Source: Sphingomonadaceae bacterium 3R27C6 (GTDB taxonomy: Bacteria > Pseudomonadota > Alphaproteobacteria > Sphingomonadales > Sphingomonadaceae). From it: 64,000 nucleotides of DNA. The notes below the pieces were generated by a model. The model made no database searches. It was not told the origin of the DNA and saw only the letters and a program-made list of their open reading frames with translations. Positions 1 through 8,450 of the stretch are shown here, piece by piece; position 1 is the first letter of the stretch, and each line of letters begins with the position of its first letter. The stretch spans positions 1 through 64,000 of the forward strand of contig SCNS01000027.1 of the NCBI GenBank assembly GCA_005503215.1, in the 5' to 3' direction. The position numbers and the translations under genes are program-made.

Positions 1-8
1 GGCTGGTG

Positions 9-236
9 ATGGCGGCAATTGTCGTGGGTCTTGCGCTGACCCTTGCCCTCATCGCCGCGCTCGATCCGCCCGCGCCCCGTGCGTCCGCTCCCCAAATCTC
101 CGGAGCGGACGCACCCCCCGACTATGGCGACACGTTGCGCCGCTGCCGAACAGCCACCGAGGCCGATCCCGAGTGCAAGGCGGCCTGGGAAGCCAAGCGG
201 CGCCACTTCTTCCGTTCTGGAAAGCCCGAGCAATGA
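9..236 (+). CDS. trbK: TrbK-like conjugation protein (putative entry exclusion)
   Basis: A 75-residue protein with one N-terminal hydrophobic segment (about residues 2-20) and a short periplasmic-type tail with two cysteines, in the motifs CRTATEADPEC and AAWEAKRRHFF. This matches the small alternative TrbK proteins found between trbJ and trbL in sphingomonad and rhizobial conjugative elements. Family members are thought to mediate entry exclusion at the inner membrane. The ATG at 9 overlaps a TGA in another frame (7-9) that is probably the end of trbJ; a GTG at 6 is an alternative start. The stop overlaps the trbL start as ATGA. Identification rests on the tail motif and the context. Confidence 0.7.
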   Translation: MAAIVVGLALTLALIAALDPPAPRASAPQISGADAPPDYGDTLRRCRTATEADPECKAAWEAKRRHFFRSGKPEQ

Positions 237-1516
237 ACGACACCGGCGTCATCGACAATTTCCTGTCGGTCTTCTCGACCTATATAGACAGCGGCTTCGG
301 CCTGCTCGGCGGCGAGGTCGGCTTCCTGTCCTCGACACTCATCGTGATCGACGTGACGATTGCTGCGCTCTTCTGGGCGTGGGGCACCGATGAGGACGTG
401 CTGCAGCGGCTCATCAAGAAGACGCTCTATATTGGCGTCTTCGCCTTCATCATCGGCAACTTTCAGGCGTTGTCGGTCATCCTGCTCGAGAGCTTCGCAG
501 GCTTGGGTCTCAAGGCGAGCGGTGGGGCGATGGCGGTCGGCGACTTCATGCGCCCCGGCATGATTGCCGCGACCGGTCTCGATGCCGCCGAGCCGCTGCT
601 CGATGCGACCGCCGATCTCGTAGGCCCCGTCGGGCTCTTCACCAACTTCGTCCAGATCCTGATCCTGCTGATCGCCTGGGTGATCGTCGTGCTCGCCTTC
701 TTCATACTCGCAGTGCAGGTCTTCGTCACGATCCTCGAATTCAAGCTCGTGACGCTCGCGGGCTTCGTCCTGCTGCCCTTCGCCTTCTTCAATCGCACCG
801 CCTTCATGGCCGAGCGCGTCCTCGGGCATGTCATTTCCTCAGGCATCAAGCTGCTTGTCCTCGCGGTGATCACCGGGATTGGCGTCACGCTGTTCGAGCG
901 CTTCATGGAGGCGGGCCTCGGCACCGAGCCCGACATCCGCGAAGTGATGGCGATCGCGCTCGGCGCGCTCACGCTCTTGGGCCTCGGCATTTTTGGTCCG
1001 AGCGTCGCCAACGGCATCGTCGCCGGTGGTCCGCAGCTCGGCGCTGGTGCCGCGGCGGGAACGACCTTGGCCGCTGGCGCGACGATTGCCGCCGGAGCCG
1101 CCGGCGCCACCCTCGCAACGGGTGCCGCCGCATCGATGGCCGGGAAGGGCGCGGCAGGTGCCTCGCGGGCTGCCGGATCGGCCTCCGCCTCTTACGCGCG
1201 CGGTGCTGCGGGCAATTCCGGGATGCGGGCCTTTGGTTCGGGCATGGCCAATGTCGCGCGCGACGCAGCGAGCGGCGCGGGTTCGCCCTTGCGTAAGGCC
1301 GCGGCCAAGCTTCGCCAGAACTTTGCCGACGGACAGGCGAGCAAGGCGGCGCCCGCCGCTGCAACCGGTGCGGAAGCCTCCGGCCAGCCGGCTTGGGCCG
1401 CCGCCATGAAGCGACGGCAGGCGATCACCTCGGGCGCCACGATCGGCGCGCAGACACTCAAGCAAGGCGACAGCCATGGCGCCGGTTCAGCCCCCGATAT
1501 CAGCCAGAAGGATTGA
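233..1516 (+). CDS. trbL: P-type conjugative transfer protein TrbL (VirB6-like)
   Basis: A polytopic inner-membrane component of the conjugative type IV secretion channel, equivalent to VirB6. The first 260 or so residues hold several hydrophobic helices. From about residue 266 the protein becomes a low-complexity Ala/Gly-rich tail, as is usual in TrbL. Total length is 427 residues, close to the family norm. The frame stays open 20 codons further upstream, but the ATG at 233 overlaps the trbK stop (ATGA) and gives a normal N-terminus (MNDTGVIDNF). Next is trbF, 4 bp downstream. Confidence 0.9.
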   Translation: MNDTGVIDNFLSVFSTYIDSGFGLLGGEVGFLSSTLIVIDVTIAALFWAWGTDEDVLQRLIKKTLYIGVFAFIIGNFQALSVILLESFAGLGLKASGGAMAVGDFMRPGMIAATGLDAAEPLLDATADLVGPVGLFTNFVQILILLIAWVIVVLAFFILAVQVFVTILEFKLVTLAGFVLLPFAFFNRTAFMAERVLGHVISSGIKLLVLAVITGIGVTLFERFMEAGLGTEPDIREVMAIALGALTLLGLGIFGPSVANGIVAGGPQLGAGAAAGTTLAAGATIAAGAAGATLATGAAASMAGKGAAGASRAAGSASASYARGAAGNSGMRAFGSGMANVARDAASGAGSPLRKAAAKLRQNFADGQASKAAPAAATGAEASGQPAWAAAMKRRQAITSGATIGAQTLKQGDSHGAGSAPDISQKD

Positions 1517-1520
1517 GACC

Positions 1521-2204
1521 ATGTTCCGACGACCACACCAACATTACGGAAAATCGCCCGAGCCGGTGACCCCCTATCAGCGCGCCGCGCAGATTTGGGA
1601 CGATCGGATCGGCTCGGCGCGGATCCAGGCGAAGAATTGGCGGCTCGCCTTCTTCGGCTGCCTCGCGCTTTCGGGCGGGCTCGCCTCGGCGCTTGTCTGG
1701 CAGTCGCTGCGCGGCACGATCACCCCTTGGGTGGTTGAGGTCGACAAGCTCGGCGAGGCGAGGGCGGTCGCGCCGGCGGACGCCGACTATGCGCCCACCG
1801 ATCCGCAGGTTGCCTTTCACCTTGCGCGTTTCATCGAGCATATCCGCTCGATCCCCGCCGATCCCGTAGTGCTGCGCGCGAACTGGCTCAGCGCCTATGA
1901 TTTTGCGGCGACGTCGGGCGCGCAGGCACTCAACGATTATGCGCGCAACAACGACCCGTTCGCCGAGGTCGGCAAGCAGCAGGTCGCTGTCGATGTGTCG
2001 AGCGTGATCCGCGCGTCGAAGGACAGCTTCCGCATCGCCTGGACCGAGCGCCGTTATCAGGACGGCGGCCTCATCGAGACCTCGCGCTGGTCGGCGATCG
2101 TGACCGTCACGATCCAGCCGCCGCGCACCCCCGAGGCACTGCAAAAAAATCCCCTCGGTCTCCGAGTGACCGCCATCAATCTTTCCAAGGAACTCAGCCA
2201 ATGA
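1521..2204 (+). CDS. trbF: Conjugal transfer protein TrbF (VirB8-like)
   Basis: Bitopic inner-membrane protein of 227 residues, with a cytoplasmic N-terminus, one membrane helix at about residues 41-60 and a periplasmic VirB8-type domain that begins ITPWVVEVDKLGEA. It serves as an assembly factor of the mating-pair channel. The ATG at 1521 was chosen because it follows the trbL stop directly; an in-frame ATG at 1476 would run 40 bp into trbL. The stop overlaps the trbG start by 4 bases. Confidence 0.9.
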   Translation: MFRRPHQHYGKSPEPVTPYQRAAQIWDDRIGSARIQAKNWRLAFFGCLALSGGLASALVWQSLRGTITPWVVEVDKLGEARAVAPADADYAPTDPQVAFHLARFIEHIRSIPADPVVLRANWLSAYDFAATSGAQALNDYARNNDPFAEVGKQQVAVDVSSVIRASKDSFRIAWTERRYQDGGLIETSRWSAIVTVTIQPPRTPEALQKNPLGLRVTAINLSKELSQ

Positions 2205-3037
2205 TCAAAATTTCAATGCTCGTAGGCGCCGCACTGTTGGCTTTGCCCCTCCACGCAGCACCTGGCGATCCGCGCACGCAGGTCGGTCGCGCCAACGATG
2301 CAGCGCGCGTGCAGCCCGAGCGCACGACCTTCCTCAATGCTATCCAGCAATATGCTTGGGCAGAGGGCGCGTTGTTCCAGGTCTATACCGCGCCGGGCCA
2401 GGTGACCGATATCGCGCTACAGGAAGGCGAGGAGCTGGTCGGGCCCGGTCCGGTCGCCGCCGGCGATACGGTTCGGTGGATTATCGGCGACACGCTGAGC
2501 GGCGAAGGCGCGACGCGGCGCGTTCATATCCTTGTGAAACCAACGCGGCCCGACATTGTCACGAATTTGATCATCAACACGAGCCGCAGGACTTATCACG
2601 TCGAGCTTCGCGCGACGCCATCGACCTATATGGCCGCTGTTTCGTGGCGCTATCCGCGGGACGAGCTGATCGCGCTTCGCGCCGCCGAAGCCGAGCGTGT
2701 GCGGGCCGCGCCGGTCGCCGGCGGGATCGACCTGCCGTCGCTCAACTTCGCGTATCGGATCAGCGGCGACAAGGTCGCATGGCGACCGTTGCGCGCGTTC
2801 GACGACGGCCGGCAGCTCTTCGTCGAGTTCGGCCCTTCGGTTGCGACCGGCGAAATGCCGCCGCTGTTTGCGGTCGGCGAGAAAGGGGCGGCCGAACTCC
2901 TGAATTACCGGGTCGATGGCCGCTTCATGATCGTCGACCGGCTGTTCGAACGCGGCGAGCTACGGCTCGGGGCAGGTAAGGCGGCGAAGAAGGTTCGCAT
3001 CTCGCGCGACACGCCGGTCGAGCGAGGCCGCCCGTGA
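2201..3037 (+). CDS. trbG: Conjugal transfer protein TrbG (VirB9-like)
   Basis: A 278-residue secreted protein with a signal peptide (MIKISMLVGAALLALPLHAA). It has the VirB9/TrbG layout: an N-terminal beta domain, a linker, and a C-terminal domain with the typical YRISGDKVAWRPLRAFDDG and MIVDRLFERGELRLG elements. It forms part of the outer-membrane core complex with TrbI. It is coupled to trbF by an ATGA overlap and to trbI by a GTGA overlap. Confidence 0.92.
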   Translation: MIKISMLVGAALLALPLHAAPGDPRTQVGRANDAARVQPERTTFLNAIQQYAWAEGALFQVYTAPGQVTDIALQEGEELVGPGPVAAGDTVRWIIGDTLSGEGATRRVHILVKPTRPDIVTNLIINTSRRTYHVELRATPSTYMAAVSWRYPRDELIALRAAEAERVRAAPVAGGIDLPSLNFAYRISGDKVAWRPLRAFDDGRQLFVEFGPSVATGEMPPLFAVGEKGAAELLNYRVDGRFMIVDRLFERGELRLGAGKAAKKVRISRDTPVERGRP

Positions 3038-4269
3038 GCCGGCGCGAAGACGTGCCGGGGGATCCGCTCGATACGACGGAAGCGAGCCCCGCGGCTCCCG
3101 AAGCGGAGGCGGCGGCGATGGCGCCGCCCAGTCCCGACGGCTTTCGTCTCGAGGGCGAGCTGCCGAACGTGATGCGCTTGTCGCGAAAGACGCTCGCCGT
3201 GCTGGGCGGGGCCGCAGGAATCGCAATCGGGGGCGCCTTGCTCTGGGCGCTGCGGCCAGTCGATCCCAAAGCCGCGCAGGAACTTTACGAGGTCGCGGTG
3301 CCGAACCGTTCCGAGACTGTGACCGGCGCCCCGGCCGATTATGGCGCCGTCCCGAAACTCGGTCCGCCCCTGCCGGGCGATTTAGGCCGACCGATCGTAT
3401 CGGCGCAGAAGGCGGGCGAGCCGATGCCCGTGCCCGCAATGGGGCCGCCGCCAGCCGACCCCGCGCAATCGGCACGTAAACAGGCAAGACTGCGCGCTAT
3501 GCAGGAGCGTGAAGCCGCCCAAGGCAGTCGGCTCTTCTTGGGGGGAACCGGCGGTGCGATGTCCGGAACGACTGCAGCCGAGGCGCTGTCTTCGCAAGCT
3601 CAGGCCGCAAACGTACCAGAAGGTGCAAAAACGGGCCGGCAGGCTTTTCTCGCCGGAGGCCCGCGTGGTGGGGCCGAAAGCGGTGAGCGCATTGTTGCGC
3701 CGAGCTCGGCCGCAGTCATTCAGGCAGGAACCGTTATCCCGGCAGCGTTGATCACTGGTATCCGCTCGGACCTGCCCGGCCAGATCACTGCGCAGGTCAC
3801 GCAGAATATCTACGATAGCCCTACGGGACGCTTGTTGCTGGTTCCGCAGGGCGCCCGATTGATCGGCGAATATGACAGCGAGGTCGCGGCAGGTCAGCGC
3901 CGGGTACTTCTGGCTTGGGATCGGCTCATTTTACCCGGAGGACGATCTATTCGCCTCGATCGCCAGCCGGGTGCCGATGCGGCCGGCTATGCAGGACTCG
4001 AGGATCGCGTGAACAGTCACTGGGGACGCATGCTGCGCGCCGCCTTGGTTTCGTCGCTACTCGGAGTCGGTACAGAATTGGCGGCGAGCGGCGAGGGCGA
4101 TCTTGTCCGAGCGCTTCGGTCCGGCCTGCAGGACGGCACGAATGAAGCGGGACGGCGAGTTGTCGAGCGAGAGATTTCCATGGCGCCGACGCTCACGGTG
4201 CGCCCCGGCTTCGTCTTTCGCGTCATCGTGACGCGGGATCTCGTTTTTGAGAACAGCGAGCGTAGGTGA
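3034..4269 (+). CDS. trbI: Conjugal transfer protein TrbI (VirB10-like)
   Basis: A 411-residue VirB10-type protein that spans the periplasm and links the inner and outer membranes of the conjugation channel. A membrane helix lies at about residues 53-72, followed by a Pro-rich linker and the C-terminal VirB10 domain, which has the hallmark GTVIPAALITGIRSDLPGQ and LLVPQGARLIGEYDS. The start is a GTG overlapping the trbG stop. The end overlaps the DUF2274 gene (TGATG). Confidence 0.93.
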   Translation: MSRREDVPGDPLDTTEASPAAPEAEAAAMAPPSPDGFRLEGELPNVMRLSRKTLAVLGGAAGIAIGGALLWALRPVDPKAAQELYEVAVPNRSETVTGAPADYGAVPKLGPPLPGDLGRPIVSAQKAGEPMPVPAMGPPPADPAQSARKQARLRAMQEREAAQGSRLFLGGTGGAMSGTTAAEALSSQAQAANVPEGAKTGRQAFLAGGPRGGAESGERIVAPSSAAVIQAGTVIPAALITGIRSDLPGQITAQVTQNIYDSPTGRLLLVPQGARLIGEYDSEVAAGQRRVLLAWDRLILPGGRSIRLDRQPGADAAGYAGLEDRVNSHWGRMLRAALVSSLLGVGTELAASGEGDLVRALRSGLQDGTNEAGRRVVEREISMAPTLTVRPGFVFRVIVTRDLVFENSERR

Positions 4270-4493
4270 TGAGCAAGCTTCGCCTTGGCCCGATCATTGA
4301 AGAGAAGCCCGTCAAACTTACGATTGAGCTCCCGGGCGCTCTCGTGCGCGACCTTCAAGATTATGGTGCTGTCCATGCCAAGTTGAACGGATTGCCCGAG
4401 GCGATCCCGCCCGAGCGGCTCATTCCTCCTATGATCGAACGCTTTATTGGGAGCGATCGGGAGTTTAGCAAGCAGCGCCGGAGGAAGCCATGA
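4269..4493 (+). CDS. DUF2274 protein, conjugation-associated
   Basis: A 74-residue protein beginning MSKLRLGPIIEEKPVKLTIE and containing VRDLQDYGAVHAK, matching the DUF2274 family usually found directly after trbI in these elements. No function is established. Its small size and ribbon-like start would suit a DNA-binding or accessory role, but that is a guess. It is translationally coupled at both ends: TGATG with trbI and ATGA with the AlpA gene. Confidence 0.8.
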   Translation: MSKLRLGPIIEEKPVKLTIELPGALVRDLQDYGAVHAKLNGLPEAIPPERLIPPMIERFIGSDREFSKQRRRKP

Positions 4494-4696
4494 GCGACCG
4501 CCCCGACCGACTTGTTCGCCTCGCAACTGTAATTTCGCGCACCGGGCTCTCGCGATCAACGATCTACGAGAAGATCGCCGACGGCACTTTTCCGAGCCAG
4601 ATCCGCTTGAGCAAAACTGCCGTCGGCTGGCGAGAGTCGCAACTTGATCGATGGATTGCAGACCCACCCTCTTATCGAACCGACATTACGGGGTAA
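4490..4696 (+). CDS. AlpA-family helix-turn-helix regulator
   Basis: A 68-residue winged-helix/MerR-like protein with the classic AlpA pattern: LVRLATVISRTGLSRSTIYE followed by GTFPSQIRLSKTAVGWRESQL. AlpA-type proteins control excision or integrase functions of phages and integrative elements. A good Shine-Dalgarno (GGAGG, 4-5 bases before the ATG) and the overlap with the preceding gene support the start. It is the last recognisable gene of the conjugative element; no integrase follows in this window. Confidence 0.88.
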   Translation: MSDRPDRLVRLATVISRTGLSRSTIYEKIADGTFPSQIRLSKTAVGWRESQLDRWIADPPSYRTDITG

Positions 4697-5278
4697 GGGA
4701 TCGTCCTTTTCCGCCGATCTGACTGCGAGCGACATTTCGCCCGGCCACCCGTGATACCATTGTTTGCACGACCGCACTCGCTTCGCCACCACAGGTCAAG
4801 CCACACTCCTGCAGATTTCGACCTCAGAAATCCCGCGTCCGGCGATGGCCTAAGCCGATGTTCAGCTTCGTGCGGTACATCATGTTGCTGTGGCTTTGAT
4901 CCGCTTCCTCTCACCACGGCATGGGGACCCTTATTCTCCTCTCAAAGGGCGATCCATCGCGACCAAAATCTTCGACACGATCGGCTATATGAAAAACGTT
5001 CGTTCGAATTTTTTTCGCCAGCTGAAGAAATGTGTGGGGGAAAATGTGGGGGAATCAAGCCCTCTTGACGACCTAAAATACTGATAAATCAGGTAGTAAA
5101 TCTAAGGTTCGATACAAGCCCTGCCACCATTTCCCAGATCGCATATCGAACCAGCGCTTTTCGCTGGCCCGCATCGGCGAGCGATGCAGGCGGGGCGAGT
5201 CCTCAGGAGAAGGGGGCGATAGCAGGCTTGCTCTCGAATTCGCTATCGCGACGCGACGGCCGCGCGAACGGTGTGAGC
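4697..5278. other. Gene-poor end of the conjugative element and chromosomal junction
   Basis: About 580 bp without a convincing gene. Short open frames exist but resemble no known protein. Two spaced copies of TGTGGGGGAA (5033-5042 and 5045-5054) are followed by an AT-rich stretch and then by GGTTCGATACAAGCCCTGCC at 5106. The last resembles the 3' end of a tRNA but is one base too short for a canonical T-arm and acceptor. This is the likeliest place for the element boundary, but no second copy of a candidate attachment sequence can be seen in the window. Confidence 0.4.
5033..5054. repeat. Two spaced copies of TGTGGGGGAA near the element end
   Basis: TGTGGGGGAA occurs at 5033-5042 and again at 5045-5054, with a 12-bp period (about one helical turn). 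Placed just before the tRNA-end-like sequence, they could be recombinase or excisionase binding sites. This is inferred from position only. Confidence 0.35.
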
Positions 5279-5362
5279 CTACAGGATGTCGAACGCGTGC
5301 AGCACCAGCCAAAGCAGCGACGACACCGCAAGGACGCAAAGGAACCAGCCTTCTTTGCGCAT
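5279..5362 (-). CDS. Possible 27-residue single-span membrane peptide
   Basis: A very short frame starting at an ATG (5362), with a G-rich Shine-Dalgarno-like stretch (GGGGGGACAG) 6-7 bases upstream. It encodes MRKEGW followed by about 17 hydrophobic residues and the end HAFDIL. This is the layout of small inner-membrane peptides: charged N-terminus, one helix, short tail. It lies divergently from the response regulator gene that starts at 5529. No family is recognised, and a frame this short could be chance. A small modulator of the neighbouring kinase would fit, but there is no direct evidence. Confidence 0.4.
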   Translation of the reverse strand: MRKEGWFLCVLAVSSLLWLVLHAFDIL

Positions 5363-5528
5363 AATTTTCTGTCCCCCCAGCCCAATGTTACAATTGCTAC
5401 CCCTGCTCCAACAATTCAAGCGCGATCGCGTCCGGCCGTCCATCGACCTATCGGATTAAGCCATAGGGATTAGGTTGTTGCGCTTGACCAACGCGGGGAG
5501 GGGTGCTGCACTCGCCCGGGGGAACAGC

Positions 5529-6206
5529 GTGCGCATACTCATCGTCGAAGATAACGCCAGGATCGGCGCTTTGACCGCCGAAGGACTTTCGGCGATGGGG
5601 TTTTGCTGCGACATCGCGCCGATATTGTCCGAAGCGTCCGAACTGATTGCCGCCACCAGCTACGATATTATCGTGCTCGACCTCGGCATGCCCGATGGCG
5701 ACGGGCGCGCATGGTTGATGGTCGAGCGTGCGCACGGACTTGCGACGCCGGTGATCATGCTCACCGCGCGGTCGGCGTTGGGGGATCGTATCGATGGCCT
5801 CGATGCGGGGGCCGACGATTATCTGGTCAAGCCATTCGCGATCGAGGAGCTTGCCGCGCGCGTCCGCGCGCTGCTTCGCCGGCCGGGGGCTCGCTCGAGC
5901 CCGGTCCTCTCCGTGGGGCCGGTCGATTTCGACACCATCGCGCGCGTGGGTAGCTGCAAGGGCGAACCGCTCCACCTCAGCCAGCGCGAAGCGGCGCTGC
6001 TCGAATTGATGATGGTCAAGGCGGGCAGCGTCGTCAGCCGCGAACAGATCGAGGCGTCGCTCTATTCCTTCGACGAGCCGGTAACCCCGAACGCGATCGA
6101 AGTGCTGGTCTCGCGGGTGAGGAAAAAGCTCGCGACGCTGGGTGTGCACGATCAACTGGTGACGCTCCGCGGCGTCGGCTACCTGATGCTCGAGCCTGTC
6201 GATTGA
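5529..6206 (+). CDS. OmpR-family response regulator
   Basis: A two-component transcription factor of 225 residues. The N-terminal receiver has the acidic pair (VEDN), phospho-acceptor D51 (IIVLDLGMP) and K101 (DDYLVKPF). The C-terminal half is a winged-helix DNA-binding domain (EPLHLSQREAALLELMM ... ALEVLVSRVRKKL type). The GTG at 5529 was chosen because GGGGGAAC lies about 5 bases upstream and it begins the receiver at VRILIVED; an ATG 18 codons upstream at 5475 is possible. The stop overlaps the kinase start (ATGA). The target genes cannot be read from the sequence. Confidence 0.88.
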   Translation: MRILIVEDNARIGALTAEGLSAMGFCCDIAPILSEASELIAATSYDIIVLDLGMPDGDGRAWLMVERAHGLATPVIMLTARSALGDRIDGLDAGADDYLVKPFAIEELAARVRALLRRPGARSSPVLSVGPVDFDTIARVGSCKGEPLHLSQREAALLELMMVKAGSVVSREQIEASLYSFDEPVTPNAIEVLVSRVRKKLATLGVHDQLVTLRGVGYLMLEPVD

Positions 6207-7228
6207 TGCAGCAGGGGCGCTCGATCATCGACGAACTGCGGACAGGCTTTGCCTGGATGGCGGCCGCGGGCAGTGTCGTGCTCGCTGTCTTTCTGGTCGT
6301 CGACTTCGAACTGGTCCGAAAGGATGTCCGCGAAAGCTACGGGCATATCGGCCTCGTCCACGAGGTGATCGATCATGTCATTTTCCCGATCATCGTCCTG
6401 CTCGCCCCGCTGGCGATCGCGACGCGGTGGCTGATCGCCCGCGCGCTCAAGCCGCTCCATGACGCCGCGGAATTCATTCACCAGGCAACCGGCCGCGAAC
6501 GCGGTTTTCGCGTGACGCTCGCCGATTTCCCGACCGAAGCGATGCCCTTTGCCGAGGCCGTCAATGCCCTGTTGTCGCGGCTGGACGATGCGGCGCGGCG
6601 GCAAGAGGGATTTGCCGCCGATGTCGCGCACGAGCTCAAAACGCCGCTTGCGGTCGCCATGTTGGAACTGGGGCGGTTGAAGACCGCCGATACCGACCGC
6701 GTGAGCGCCGATCTTGGGGGAATGAACCGCCTGGTCGAGCAGTTGCTGGTGCTCGCCCAGCTCGACGCCTATGCGGCGGCGCCGCAGCCCTTCCGGCCGA
6801 TCGATCTGGCGGATGCGGCGCTCGATGCGATCAAGCTTTGCGCGGTCGAAGCGGCGCAGAAGGGGGTCGCGCTCGCGTATCGCGACGAGGGCGGGCCTCC
6901 GGTGATGGGCCGTATCGAAGCGGTGACCGCGGCGCTGCGCAACCTCGTCGAAAACGCCGTGCGGGTGACCGCCGCGGGCAAAGAGGTGGTTATCGTTCGC
7001 GGCCCGGGAACCAAAATTCGCGTCGTCGATGGCGGACCCGGGATCGAGCCCGCCCGGCTGCTTGCCCTGTCGGACCGTTTTCGGCGCGGCGAACATGCGA
7101 GTTTTGGCGGCGCCGGCCTTGGCCTGTCGATCGTCGCGCGCATCATGGAAGTGCATGGCGGCGCGATGAGAAGCCATCCGGGCGAACCATCGATCGAACT
7201 GGATTTCGACAATATTGTAGCGACTTGA
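6206..7228 (+). CDS. Sensor histidine kinase (partner of the OmpR regulator)
   Basis: A 340-residue inner-membrane kinase. Two N-terminal membrane helices (about residues 10-32 and 54-75) flank a very short periplasmic loop, so an external ligand domain is practically absent. A HAMP-like linker follows, then the H-box with H142 (AHELKTPLAV), N-box (NLVENAV), G1 (VVDGGPGI) and G2 (GAGLGLSIV). The small sensor part suggests it senses within the membrane or through a partner protein. It is coupled to the regulator gene by an ATGA overlap. Confidence 0.88.
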   Translation: MQQGRSIIDELRTGFAWMAAAGSVVLAVFLVVDFELVRKDVRESYGHIGLVHEVIDHVIFPIIVLLAPLAIATRWLIARALKPLHDAAEFIHQATGRERGFRVTLADFPTEAMPFAEAVNALLSRLDDAARRQEGFAADVAHELKTPLAVAMLELGRLKTADTDRVSADLGGMNRLVEQLLVLAQLDAYAAAPQPFRPIDLADAALDAIKLCAVEAAQKGVALAYRDEGGPPVMGRIEAVTAALRNLVENAVRVTAAGKEVVIVRGPGTKIRVVDGGPGIEPARLLALSDRFRRGEHASFGGAGLGLSIVARIMEVHGGAMRSHPGEPSIELDFDNIVAT

Positions 7229-7376
7229 TACAGATTTCGTGCTCGTCAGCTTTCTGTAAGCAAAATCCGCTACATCTCGAACTGAAGGATTCGGTAGGGC
7301 GGATCTTTCCGACGGACTAGCTCAAGACAAAAGAGGGGAGCAGCTATCCGGCGTTCACAGCGGGTCGCAACCGTTG

Positions 7377-8120
7377 ATGAACTTTGGGGGAAATATTTTG
7401 TCCGCTGTATCAAGGGCACTGGTTTGGGAACGGCAGCTACTTTGCCGAAGCGGTCTCGCTTCCATCATCCGGCGCGAATTCATTCATTGTGACGTTGCGA
7501 CCGCGGGAGATGCCGAACAGGCTCTCGACTGGCTGGCCGCAACCGGCGCGCATGACATGCTGGTTCTCGATGGCGGGATCGACCTGAAGTCGGTGGTCCC
7601 CGGTGGCATTCGCGGATTGCGTCACCGCTTTCCGCAGCTTTCGCTGGTGGTCGTCGACTGGCGGCGCGATCGCGACGCGGTGCTCCGCGCCATCTCCGAC
7701 GGCGCGCATGGTTTTATTCCGAAGGACATGGAGCAGGATGAAATGCTCCAGGCCTTCCGGCAAGTGATGGCCGGGCAGGTATATGTTCCGCCGATCGTCA
7801 GCGACGTCGACGCGGAAGTACGGGCGACGGGTTCTTCTGGTTCGCACCAGGCCTCGCTATCCAGCCTCACCGAACGGCAGCGCGAAGTGCTGACGCATAT
7901 GTCGATGGGCAAATCGAACAAGGAAATCGCGCGCTCGCTGCGCATTTCCGAAAGCACGGTGAAGGTCCATGTGGCGGCGGCATTCCGCCTGCTCGGCGTG
8001 CACAATCGCGTCGGAGCGGTGGCCGCGCTGCAGAGCCGCGGAGACGCGTCCGCTTTTATCCGGGACCAGGTCCTCGGCCGCCGCGCGAACGACGATTTCA
8101 GCAGGCGCGCTTTCGGTTAA
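7377..8120 (+). CDS. LuxR/NarL-type response regulator with atypical receiver
   Basis: A 247-residue protein with an N-terminal receiver-like domain and a C-terminal LuxR helix-turn-helix (LTERQREVLTHMSMGKSNKE then SESTVKVHV). The receiver keeps an Asp at about residue 65 (MLVLDGG) and the Lys (GFIPKD). It lacks the usual N-terminal acidic pair: the segment reads ALVWERQLLCRSGLASII. Phosphorylation may therefore be weak or absent. A TTG at 7398, preceded by GGGGGAAATAT, is a credible alternative start that removes seven residues. No kinase gene is adjacent. It lies directly upstream of the giant peroxidase gene and is a candidate regulator of it. Confidence 0.82.
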   Translation: MNFGGNILSAVSRALVWERQLLCRSGLASIIRREFIHCDVATAGDAEQALDWLAATGAHDMLVLDGGIDLKSVVPGGIRGLRHRFPQLSLVVVDWRRDRDAVLRAISDGAHGFIPKDMEQDEMLQAFRQVMAGQVYVPPIVSDVDAEVRATGSSGSHQASLSSLTERQREVLTHMSMGKSNKEIARSLRISESTVKVHVAAAFRLLGVHNRVGAVAALQSRGDASAFIRDQVLGRRANDDFSRRAFG

Positions 8121-8136
8121 ATTTCATCGAAAACAG

Positions 8137-8171
8137 AATATTTTCATCCCGCTTGTCCCGGGAAAAATATT
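8137..8171. terminator. Stem-loop after the LuxR gene
   Basis: Arms AATATTTT and AAAATATT, with an inner TCCC/GGGA extension, fold into a roughly 12-bp stem with a 2-nt bulge and 9-nt loop, 16 bp after the LuxR stop and followed by TTTG. It may be an intrinsic terminator, although the AT-rich base is weak. Confidence 0.4.
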
Positions 8172-8450
8172 TTTGTCCGTGTACTGCCCAAAAGTACTAA
8201 ATAATCCCGCCATCATGATAGTGAAGAAGACTCATAGAGTCCCATATCGGGCTAGTACGTAAAGTCCAATCGACTCCATATCCCGATTTTACTTAACCTG
8301 TTTTTACGCCGCCGGGTGAGTCGATTCGATTCGCGACGTCGGTCTTGCTGGCGGGGGGCCGCACCAGCTTTCTGTTCAACCTTTCGTCCGCACGATTTTG
8401 CGGATGAGGCCGTGTGCGTCCGTCGCATGCGGCCGGACCGGAGACGCGAC
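8172..8450 (+). promoter_or_regulatory. AT-rich regulatory region before the peroxidase gene
   Basis: A low-GC stretch in a high-GC neighbourhood. It contains the inverted repeat GTACT-N7-AGTAC (8181-8197), a further TAGTACGTA word at about 8253, and two related words, CCATATCGGG (about 8241) and CCATATCCCG (about 8275). The dyads suit a dimeric regulator such as the LuxR protein encoded just upstream. The peroxidase frame is open back to 8316, but that extension (Arg/Cys-rich) has no protein-like features and is treated as non-coding. Confidence 0.45.

Noticed and set aside
5106..5129. A complete or partial tRNA gene
   Set aside because: The T-loop and terminal CCA look right, but the T-stem does not pair, the spacing is one base short, and no D-arm or anticodon arm lies upstream. 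Kept only as a possible attachment remnant.
8316..8450. Extension of the peroxidase protein by 45 residues
   Set aside because: The added residues are Arg/Cys-rich and unlike an N-terminus. The ATG at 8451 has a good ribosome site.
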